This document shows, piece after piece, positions 1 to 5,367 of a DNA stretch of 8,211 bases. Position 1 is the first letter of the stretch. Every line of letters begins with the position of its first letter. The DNA comes from Solirubrobacteraceae bacterium (GTDB lineage: Bacteria; Actinomycetota; Thermoleophilia; Solirubrobacterales; Solirubrobacteraceae), in the NCBI GenBank assembly GCA_025455895.1, contig JALOLQ010000052.1:1-8211 (forward strand), given 5' to 3'. The position numbers and the translations under genes were made by a program. The notes under the pieces are model-generated. The model saw nothing but the letters and a program-made list of their open reading frames with translations, did not search any database and had not been told where the DNA came from.

Positions 1-1
1 G

Positions 2-664
2 GCACTGCGGGCACGGCTCCCCGGCGAGCACCACGTGCTCGCCTGCGACGTCGCGGACACGGAGTCGGTGCGCGCGGCGATCGAGGGCTTCGCCACGGCC
101 GCCGGCGGCATCGACCTGCTCGTCGCCAACGCCGGGATCACCTTCTACGGGCCCTACCGCGACCAGCCGCTCGAGGAGCAGCTCGCGATGAGCGAGGTGA
201 ACTGGCACGGCACGCTGCGCACCGTCCACTACGGGCTCCCGCACCTCCTCGACCGGGCGCACGGGCACGTCGTCGTCGTCTCGTCGGGCGCGGGCCTGCG
301 CTCGTTCCCGTGGGCGGCGGTCTACGGCGGCACGAAGGGCGCCCAGCGGCTGTTCGCCGAGGCGCTGCGCCACGAGCTGAGCGGTACCGGCGTCTCGCTG
401 ACCACGGTGTACCCCGGGGAGGTCAGCACGACGCTTCACGACCACGAGAAGGACCGGATGCCGGACTGGTACCGGGACGAGGGCGCCGAGCCGGCCTCCG
501 CGCTGGCGGCCAAGATCATCGCGGGCGTCGAGGCCGACGCGCGCTCGGTCTACCACCCGCCGGTCGTGCGCCTCCTGCAGGTCGTCCACAACGTGAGCCC
601 GAAGGCCGGCGACGCGCTGCTGCGGCGGCTGCGCGGCGGCACCGCGGCCCCGCGCCGCGACTAG
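2..664 (+). CDS. Short-chain dehydrogenase/reductase (SDR), 5' partial
   Basis: Only the last 220 residues are present; the reading frame is open from base 2, so the start and the N-terminal TGxxxGxG cofactor loop lie left of the window. The visible part is a classical SDR Rossmann domain: an acidic D-V after a core strand (visible residues 16-17, cofactor contact), the NAG motif at 43-45, the catalytic serine in VVSS at about 94-95, and the catalytic Tyr108-x3-Lys112 pair (YGGTK). The following YPG and T-T stretch matches the usual SDR substrate-loop entry. The family carries out NAD(P)(H)-dependent oxidation or reduction of alcohols and carbonyls in the cytoplasm; the substrate cannot be told from sequence. 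The C-terminal 60 residues are basic and variable, ending in an Arg-rich tail. It is convergent with the LysR gene, the two stops sharing bases 662-663, so the pair is not an operon. SDR assignment is secure, function is open. Confidence 0.93.
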   Translation, partial: ALRARLPGEHHVLACDVADTESVRAAIEGFATAAGGIDLLVANAGITFYGPYRDQPLEEQLAMSEVNWHGTLRTVHYGLPHLLDRAHGHVVVVSSGAGLRSFPWAAVYGGTKGAQRLFAEALRHELSGTGVSLTTVYPGEVSTTLHDHEKDRMPDWYRDEGAEPASALAAKIIAGVEADARSVYHPPVVRLLQVVHNVSPKAGDALLRRLRGGTAAPRRD

Positions 665-1602
665 CCGGGCATCCGCCGGGGCGGGGTGCCCTCGATCCGC
701 CGGCGCGTGTCCTCCAGGCGCACCTCGACGAGTTCGACCATCGCCCGCGCCGCGGGCGAGAGCGGCGCGCCGCGGCGGAAGACGAACGCGAGCGTCAGCG
801 CGAGTCTCGGGCTGAACGGGACCCAGCCGAGCCGCGCCGGGGGCTTGCGGCGCCCGCCGTGGAGCAGGCCGCGCCAGGCGACGGTGTCCCCCGTGCCGGC
901 GGCCGCGAGCTCGATCGCCGTGGACTGCTCCTCGACGTCGACGTCCGGGCGGATCGTCACGCCGGCGCGCTGGGCCAGCTCGCTGAGCAGGCGCCGGGTG
1001 GGGTCGGCCAGGCCGTAGCTCGCGTCCGGGAGGATCAGCTGCGTGCCCGCCAGGCGCTCGATCGTCATCGGGCGCCGCAGCCGCCCGGCGTCCGCGCTGA
1101 CGAAGACCAGCTCGTCCTCGGCCACGGGACGCACGCTCAGCCCCTCGTCGTCGATCGGCAGCGCGACGATCGCCGCCTCGAGGCGCCCGGCCCGCACGTC
1201 CTCGGCCGCCTCGGCCGAGTTCAGCGACAGGATCCGCACGCGCACCTTCGGATGCCGGCGGCGGAACTCGGCGATCAGGTCCGCGCCGAGGTACTCGCCG
1301 GCGGTCCCGAACGTGCCGAAGCTCGCGGTGCCCCCGCGCAGCTCGCGTACGGCCACGACCGACTCGCGCGCCTCGCGCAGCTGCTCGAGCACCGCTTCGG
1401 CGTGCGGGCGCAGCGTGCGGCCGGCGTCGGTGAGCACGAGCCCGCGGCCGGCCCGCTGGAAGAGCCGGAGCCCGAGCTCGGCCTCCAGGCGCCGCACCGG
1501 CTCGCTGACCGACGGCTGCGCGAGGTGCAGCTCGTCGGCGGCGGCGCTGAACGAGCCCAGGCGGGCCGCAGCGAGGAAGTACTCGAGCTGCTGGAGGTTC
1601 AC
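661..1602 (-). CDS. LysR-family transcriptional regulator (GTG start)
   Basis: A 313-residue protein of normal LysR-type length. Residues 1-60 are the winged helix-turn-helix: an L-x-Q-L-E-Y-F opening, the SFSAAADELHLAQPSVS recognition stretch at about 17-33, and R-R-L-E-x-E-L-G-x-R-L-F at 37-48. A linker helix follows, then a periplasmic-binding-protein-like effector domain from about residue 88 to 290, which binds an unknown small molecule. The start is GTG at 1602-1600; it places the family's N-terminus exactly, and no Shine-Dalgarno sequence precedes it, but a TATCCT hexamer 7 bases upstream suggests a leaderless message. The family usually represses or activates the gene transcribed divergently from it, here the micro-protein/EamA exporter pair, and controls itself. 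The final residues are Arg/Pro-rich and overlap the SDR stop. Domain assignment is certain; target and inducer are inferred or unknown. Confidence 0.95.
   Translation of the reverse strand: MNLQQLEYFLAAARLGSFSAAADELHLAQPSVSEPVRRLEAELGLRLFQRAGRGLVLTDAGRTLRPHAEAVLEQLREARESVVAVRELRGGTASFGTFGTAGEYLGADLIAEFRRRHPKVRVRILSLNSAEAAEDVRAGRLEAAIVALPIDDEGLSVRPVAEDELVFVSADAGRLRRPMTIERLAGTQLILPDASYGLADPTRRLLSELAQRAGVTIRPDVDVEEQSTAIELAAAGTGDTVAWRGLLHGGRRKPPARLGWVPFSPRLALTLAFVFRRGAPLSPAARAMVELVEVRLEDTRRRIEGTPPRRMPG
667..691 (+). terminator. Possible hairpin terminator of the SDR gene
   Basis: Two bases after the SDR stop, bases 667-674 can pair with 684-691 (GGGCA/TGCCC plus one G-U and two G-C pairs) around a 9-base loop. 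There is no T-run, as is common in high-GC actinobacteria. The stem lies inside the last codons of the convergent LysR gene, so it could also arise by chance from GC-rich coding sequence. Confidence 0.3.
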
Positions 1603-1714
1603 CAGCTCAAGGATATGCCTTTAGATGACAGAGGAAATAGCGTCTACCACCTTTGCCCGGTTCTCCGTACCGTGATCGTCACCAGTACCCGTCGTCCCGG
1701 AAGGACCACCCGCC
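1603..1714. promoter_or_regulatory. Divergent control region between LysR gene and micro-protein/exporter
   Basis: This 112-base spacer contains the only AT-rich stretch of the window (about 1605-1655). Dyads seen: CT-C-AAGG/CCTT-T-AG centred on 1615 (1606-1624, inner arms of 4 perfect bases); TAGATG (1622-1627) against CGTCTA (1641-1646), 5 of 6 pairing with 13 bases between; and GTGA-TCG-TCAC (1672-1682). GTACC is also directly repeated at 1667-1671 and 1685-1689, 18 bases apart. LysR proteins bind dyads in such spacers, so these are operator candidates, but none is a clean T-N11-A box. For the rightward genes TACCGT (1668-1673) is a possible -10 element, and GGAAGGA (1699-1705) is a good ribosome binding site 9 bases before the ATG at 1715. 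Confidence 0.55.
1610..1615 (-). promoter_or_regulatory. Candidate leaderless -10 element of the LysR gene
   Basis: On the minus strand TATCCT lies with 7 bases between it and the GTG start. This fits the actinobacterial TANNNT -10 element and a transcription start at or within a base of the start codon. No convincing -35 box is visible. The hexamer sits inside an imperfect dyad (1606-1624), so a protein bound there would cover the promoter. Confidence 0.4.
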
Positions 1715-1831
1715 ATGATGCTCACGCTCGTCACCCTCGTCACCGCCGTCGCCGCCTACGGCGCCTTCGCCGCCGCCGCCCTGCGCTGGGGCGTCGACTC
1801 GCGCCATCACGACGGCCGCCCGAACTGGTAG
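1715..1831 (+). CDS. 38-residue single-span membrane micro-protein
   Basis: A short frame starts with two ATG codons at 1715 and 1718 behind a clear ribosome binding site, GGAAGGA. It encodes one hydrophobic segment (residues 3-23, mostly Leu, Val, Ala, Thr) followed by a short polar tail with Trp25, an Asp-Ser-Arg at 28-30, two His, and a Gly-Arg-Pro-Asn-Trp end. With no lysine or arginine before the span and Arg24, Arg30 and Arg35 after it, the positive-inside rule predicts a cytoplasmic C-terminus. The stop at 1829-1831 is 4 bases before the exporter start, so the two are probably co-transcribed and translationally coupled. It could be an accessory subunit of the exporter, a leader peptide that sets exporter translation, or an independent membrane micro-protein. 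I do not recognise a named family. Evidence is the ribosome binding site, the hydrophobic pattern and the position; expression is unproven. Confidence 0.6.
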   Translation: MMLTLVTLVTAVAAYGAFAAAALRWGVDSRHHDGRPNW

Positions 1832-1835
1832 GTCG

Positions 1836-2801
1836 TTGGCCGGGGCCCGCGCCCGTCGCGAGCATTCGCTCGGCGTCGGGCTGACCCTCATCTCCGCGGT
1901 CGCCTTCGGGACGACCGGCGTGCTCGCCAAGGGCGCCTACGGCGCCGGCGCCTCGGTGCCCGTCGTCCTCGGCGGGCGCTTCGCGCTGGCCGCGCTGCTG
2001 CTCTGGGTGCTCGTCGCGCTGCGCCGGCCGGCGTTCCCGCCCGCGGGCGTCATGGCCGCCGCCTTCGCGCTCGGCGCGTTCGGCTACGCGGGCGAGGCGT
2101 TCCTCTACTTCTCCGCGCTCGAGCGCCTCGACGCCTCGCTCGTCACGCTGCTGCTCGCGACGTACCCGGTGCTCGTCGTCGGCGCGGCGATCGCGCTCGG
2201 CCGCGAGCGCCCGGACCGCCGCCGCGCCGTGGCGCTGCTCGCCGCCGTCGGCGGCGCCGCGCTCGTCCTCGGCGGCGCCCAGGCCGGCGCGCTCAGCGGC
2301 CTGGGCCTGCTGCTCGCCGCCTCGGCCACCGTCGCCTACGCGACCTACGTCCTGCTCGCCGACCGGGTCGTGCGCCACGCGGACGGGCTGCTGCTCGCCG
2401 CGCTCGTGATCAGCGGCGCGGCCGCGGGCATGCTCGCGCTCGGCGGGCTGTCCGGCGGGCTCGGCACGGCCGGGATCGCCACGGACGGCTGGCTGGCGAT
2501 CGCCGGGCTCGCGGTCGCCTGCACCGTCGTGCCGATCGCCGCGTTCCTGCTCGCGCTGCCGCGCATCGGGCCCGGCACCGCGAGCATCCTCTCCACCTTC
2601 GAGGTCGTCGTCGGCGTCGGGCTCGCCGCGCTGCTGCTCGGCGAGTCGCTCGGCCCGCTCCAGCTGCTCGGCACCGGGCTCGTGCTCGCCGCCGTCGTCA
2701 CCCTCCAGCTGCGGCCCGCGGATAGGGTGGCCGGCGATGAGCCTGCCGCTGCACCCGCCGCTCCCGCCGCAGCTGGCCAGGTCGCGCACCAGCCTGCCTG
2801 A
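1836..2801 (+). CDS. EamA/DMT-superfamily transporter
   Basis: A 321-residue integral membrane protein with about ten hydrophobic helices arranged as two EamA repeats (roughly residues 12-147 and 154-293). Typical marks are the Gly-Arg-Phe at 46-48 opening helix 2, the L-Y-F-S-A-L-x-x-L-D-A-S at 90-101, the T-Y-P at 109-111, and the Leu-Leu-Gly-Glu ending near the penultimate helix. The family exports amino acids, metabolites or drugs through the inner membrane; the substrate here is unknown. The start is TTG at 1836, the only sensible one because the next in-frame GTG lies inside helix 1; an AGGT overlapping the stop of the micro-protein gene may serve as its ribosome site. The last 29 residues form an Ala/Pro-rich cytoplasmic tail, of which residues 301-321 are read from DNA that also encodes the start of the ligase. 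A divergent LysR gene is the likely regulator. Confidence 0.9.
   Translation: MAGARARREHSLGVGLTLISAVAFGTTGVLAKGAYGAGASVPVVLGGRFALAALLLWVLVALRRPAFPPAGVMAAAFALGAFGYAGEAFLYFSALERLDASLVTLLLATYPVLVVGAAIALGRERPDRRRAVALLAAVGGAALVLGGAQAGALSGLGLLLAASATVAYATYVLLADRVVRHADGLLLAALVISGAAAGMLALGGLSGGLGTAGIATDGWLAIAGLAVACTVVPIAAFLLALPRIGPGTASILSTFEVVVGVGLAALLLGESLGPLQLLGTGLVLAAVVTLQLRPADRVAGDEPAAAPAAPAAAGQVAHQPA
2723..2728 (+). promoter_or_regulatory. Candidate leaderless -10 element of the ligase gene
   Basis: TAGGGT lies inside the 3' end of the exporter gene with 8 bases to the ligase ATG. The same hexamer precedes the oxidoreductase at 5356. No Shine-Dalgarno sequence is seen close to this ATG beyond the weak GGTGG at 2726-2730, so a leaderless transcript is plausible. 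Confidence 0.4.
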
Positions 2802-3681
2802 CGGCGAGGGCTGGGCCTTCGAGCCCAAGTGGGACGGCTTTCGCGCCCTGGCCTTCGTGGACGGCGCCGAGGCCGAGCTGCGCTCGCGCAACGACCGGCC
2901 GCTGAGCCGCTACTTCCCCGAGGTCCGCTTCCCCGAGGGCCGCTACGTCCTCGACGGCGAGCTCGTCGTGCGCGACGCGCGCGGGCGCGAGGACTTCGAC
3001 GCGCTCGGCCAGCGCATCCACCCGGCCGCCTCGCGGATCGCGCGCCTGAGCGCCGAGACCCCGGCCGTGTTCGTCGCCTTCGACCTGCTCGCGCGCGAGG
3101 ACGAGGTGCTGCTCGAGCTCCCGTACGCCGAGCGCCGCGCCGCGCTCGAGGCGCTCGTCGCCCCGCCGGTCGAGCTGACGCCGATGGTCCTCACGGCGGG
3201 GGAGGCGGAGGCCTGGCTGCACACCGCCGAGGGCGTGATGGCCAAGGAACTGGGTGCGCCCTACCGCCCCGGCGAGCGCGCCGGGATGGTGAAGGTCAAG
3301 CGGGTGCGCACGATCGACGCCGTCGTGATGGGCTGGCGGCCGGGCAAGGCCGAGGGCACCGTCGGGGCGCTGATCCTCGGGCTCCATGAGCCGGACGGGC
3401 GCCTGCGCGAGGTCGGCCACTCGTCCGGGTTCACCGCGAAGGAGAAGCGCGAGCTGGTCGAGACGCTGCGCCCGTACGAGACCGGCGAGCGCGGCTCCGC
3501 CGAGCCGAGCCGCTGGACGGCGGGCCGCGACCTCGAATGGGTCGCGCTGCGCCCCGAGCTCGTGGTGGAGATCACGTTCGACCACACGAGCGCCGGGCGG
3601 ATCCGCCACGGCGCCAAGGTGCGGCGCTGGCGCGACGACAAGCCGCCGGCCGCCTGCACCGTGGACCAGCTGGACGGATAG
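2737..3681 (+). CDS. ligC: ATP-dependent DNA ligase, LigC type
   Basis: A 314-residue protein seals nicks in duplex DNA using ATP. All nucleotidyltransferase motifs are visible: motif I E-P-K31-W-D-G-F-R with the lysine that takes AMP, the S-R-N-D-R-P region near 45, motif III L-D-G-E-L (72-76), IIIa F-V-A-F-D-L-L (112-118), IV E-G-V-M-A-K (165-170), V M-V-K-V-K-R (184-189). An OB-fold follows from 190 and ends with motif VI R-H-G-A-K-V-R-R-W-R-D-D-K (290-302). It lacks the polymerase and nuclease domains of LigD and the N-terminal domain of LigB, so it matches LigC-type stand-alone ligases, which are linked to minor repair and end-joining. The segment before motif IV looks about 6 residues shorter than my memory of mycobacterial LigC. 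The ATG at 2737 gives the family's P-P-x-x-P-x-L-A beginning and overlaps the exporter gene by 65 bases. No Ku gene is in the window. Confidence 0.93.
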   Translation: MSLPLHPPLPPQLARSRTSLPDGEGWAFEPKWDGFRALAFVDGAEAELRSRNDRPLSRYFPEVRFPEGRYVLDGELVVRDARGREDFDALGQRIHPAASRIARLSAETPAVFVAFDLLAREDEVLLELPYAERRAALEALVAPPVELTPMVLTAGEAEAWLHTAEGVMAKELGAPYRPGERAGMVKVKRVRTIDAVVMGWRPGKAEGTVGALILGLHEPDGRLREVGHSSGFTAKEKRELVETLRPYETGERGSAEPSRWTAGRDLEWVALRPELVVEITFDHTSAGRIRHGAKVRRWRDDKPPAACTVDQLDG

Positions 3682-3690
3682 GCCGCGTTC

Positions 3691-3727
3691 AGCGGTCAAG
3701 ATCCGGCGCCGGGCGGTCGATACCGCT
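3691..3727. promoter_or_regulatory. Nested inverted repeats before the first beta-helix gene
   Basis: The 51-base spacer between the ligase stop and the next ATG holds AGCGGT (3691-3696) and its complement ACCGCT (3722-3727), enclosing a perfect 10-base palindrome CCGGCGCCGG (3703-3712). GCGGT at 3713-3717 can alternatively pair with ACCGC at 3722-3726 over a 4-base loop. This could be a ligase terminator or an operator covering the TACCGC hexamer at 3721-3726, which lies 6 bases before the ATG and is a weak -10 candidate (last base C rather than T). In this base composition chance pairing is possible. Confidence 0.3.
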
Positions 3728-3732
3728 CGCTG

Positions 3733-5349
3733 ATGCGGTTCCTGCCGGCGCTCGTCCTGCTTGCGCTCCTGCCCGCGCCCGCGCGCGCGGCGGTGCTCCA
3801 CGTCGCGCCCGGCGCCGGCGCCGCCGCGTGCAGCGTCGCGCAGCCCTGCGACCTGCCCACGGCCTTCGCCGCGGCGGGCACCGGCGACGAGATCGTCCTC
3901 GCCGCCGGCGTCTACGCGCAGGACGGCAGCCTGCCGAGCCCGGTTCCCGGCCTCGAGGTGCGCGGCCCGCAGAGCGGCGAGCCGCCGCTGATCGCCTTCA
4001 CGGGCACCGCCCGGCTCTCGCTGTTCGGCGACGGCGCGCGCCTGGCGCGCGTGCGCGTCACCGGCGCGCCGACGGCCGGCCTGCCCGTCGCCCAGGCCCC
4101 GAGCCTCGACCACGTCGTCGCCCGCTCGACCGGTGCCGGCGACGGCTGCTCGGCCAGCGTCGCCGTGCACGACAGCGCCTGCTCGAGCACCGGCGGCGCC
4201 GGCCTCGCGCTGCGCTCGCTCAACGGCAGCGGCCTGAACCTCGATCTGCGCAGCGCCACGCTCGTGGGCGGCACCTACGGCCTCGAGGTGCGCACGTTCG
4301 CCGTCGAGGCGACGAGCGCCGCGATCACGGCGCGGAACGTCATCTTCCGCGGGCTCAGCGGCGACGTGCGCCTCGATCCGTTCCGCACGGCGCCGGGAAC
4401 GACCGTGGACCTCGCGCTCACGGCGGCGCACTCGCGCTACGCGATCACGAACACCGCCACCGACGGGAGCGCCGGCGGCGATCCGGCGCAGATCGTCGAC
4501 GCCGGGGGCAACGTCGCGCTCGACCCGGGCTTCCGCGACCTCGAGGGCGGGGACCTGCGGCTCACCGACGGCGCGATCACCGTCGACGCGGGCTCCGCCA
4601 CCGCCCCGCTCGCCGCCACCGACGCCCGCGGCTACCCGCGGACGATCGGCTCGGCGCCGGACATCGGGGCCTACGAGCACGTGTCCGTTCCGCCGGCCGC
4701 CGTGCTCGGCGCACCCGCCCCCGGAGCGACGCTCGCCGGCGAGCCGCTGACCGTGCGCTGGACCATGCCGCGCGACGCCCAGCCGGGCTCCGTGCGCCTG
4801 CGGCTCGTGCCGCGCGACGGGCTGCCCGCCACGACCGTGGACCTCGCGGGCGAGACCGCCGGCACCCATGAGGTGACGCTCGAGCGCGCGCTGATCCCCG
4901 ACGGCCTCTACGACCTCGCGCTCGGCTACCGCGAGCCGATCGAGGGCCGCGAGGCACCCGAGGCGACGGCTGCCGGCGTGCGGCTCGCGCCGCCCCCGCC
5001 CGGCACGCCGCTCCCGCCGGCGGCCGAGACGCCGGCTCCGGCGCCCGCCGGCGCGGCCGGTCCGGCGATCGTCGGCCTGCGCGTGGCCCCGCGGGCGTTC
5101 CGCGCCGCGCGTCCCGGCACCGCCCGCTTCACGCTCACCGCCCCGGCGCGGGTCACCGTGATCACCGAGCGCCGCGCCGGACGGCGCTGGGTCCGCGTCG
5201 GCTTCGCGACGCGCTCGCTGCGCGCCGGCCGCACGACGCTCCGCGTGCGCCGCGGGCTGCGCCGGGCGCCGCACCGCGTCCGGATCACCGCCCGCGACGC
5301 CGCGGGCCGGCGCAGCGCGCCGGCGACCGCCGCGTTCCGCGTGAGCTGA
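3733..5349 (+). CDS. Secreted right-handed beta-helix protein with Ig-like module and basic C-terminal domain
   Basis: A 538-residue exported protein. Residues 1-19 are a Sec signal peptide ending A-R-A. The mature start has a Cys33-x5-Cys39 pair and the A-A-G-T-G-D-E-I-V-L-A-A-G-V-Y block that opens many bacterial parallel beta-helix proteins. The helix runs to about 309, has a second Cys pair (139, 150), and ends in the choice-of-anchor Q-like signature D-I-G-A-Y-E (310-315). An Ig-like beta module follows (about 324-418), then a Pro/Ala linker (419-444), then a very basic beta domain (446-538, 25 Arg, no Lys, only two acidic residues) of a kind common in Solirubrobacterales surface proteins. 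The protein has no lysine at all. It is likely extracellular or wall-associated; no catalytic motif of a polysaccharide lyase or hydrolase is seen, so enzyme activity is unproven. The gene at 6476 is a paralogue. Confidence 0.85.
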   Translation: MRFLPALVLLALLPAPARAAVLHVAPGAGAAACSVAQPCDLPTAFAAAGTGDEIVLAAGVYAQDGSLPSPVPGLEVRGPQSGEPPLIAFTGTARLSLFGDGARLARVRVTGAPTAGLPVAQAPSLDHVVARSTGAGDGCSASVAVHDSACSSTGGAGLALRSLNGSGLNLDLRSATLVGGTYGLEVRTFAVEATSAAITARNVIFRGLSGDVRLDPFRTAPGTTVDLALTAAHSRYAITNTATDGSAGGDPAQIVDAGGNVALDPGFRDLEGGDLRLTDGAITVDAGSATAPLAATDARGYPRTIGSAPDIGAYEHVSVPPAAVLGAPAPGATLAGEPLTVRWTMPRDAQPGSVRLRLVPRDGLPATTVDLAGETAGTHEVTLERALIPDGLYDLALGYREPIEGREAPEATAAGVRLAPPPPGTPLPPAAETPAPAPAGAAGPAIVGLRVAPRAFRAARPGTARFTLTAPARVTVITERRAGRRWVRVGFATRSLRAGRTTLRVRRGLRRAPHRVRITARDAAGRRSAPATAAFRVS

Positions 5350-5355
5350 CGCCGG

Positions 5356-5361
5356 TAGGGT
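5356..5361 (+). promoter_or_regulatory. Candidate leaderless -10 element of the oxidoreductase gene
   Basis: TAGGGT occupies positions -12 to -7 relative to the ATG at 5368, the standard placement for leaderless actinobacterial mRNAs. It lies in the 18-base gap after the beta-helix gene. The sequence between it and the ATG has no ribosome binding site. No clear -35 box is seen. Confidence 0.5.
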
Positions 5362-5367
5362 CCGGCC

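Noticed and set aside
632..659. CGCGGCG/CGCCGCG hairpin at the end of the SDR gene.
   Set aside because: It lies wholly in Arg/Gly/Ala codons before the stop and has a 14-base loop, as expected by chance in GC-rich coding DNA.
310..1884. A 524-codon plus-strand frame opposite the LysR gene.
   Set aside because: Arg/Ala/Pro-rich translation without family features; the minus-strand LysR protein explains this DNA, and the frame crosses several gene boundaries.
1740..2891. A 383-codon minus-strand frame opposite the exporter gene.
   Set aside because: Shadow of the exporter; low-complexity Arg/Glu/Gly sequence ending in a poly-Arg N- or C-terminal run, whereas the plus strand gives a ten-helix EamA protein.
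2737..3681. Idea that the ligase is LigD of bacterial non-homologous end joining.
   Set aside because: It has only adenylation and OB domains, with no polymerase or phosphoesterase part and no neighbouring Ku gene.
3733..5349. Idea that the beta-helix protein is a pectate or alginate lyase.
   Set aside because: No recognised catalytic Arg/Lys/His arrangement or calcium-binding Asp cluster of those families is visible; with no lysine at all, lysine-dependent lyase chemistry is excluded.
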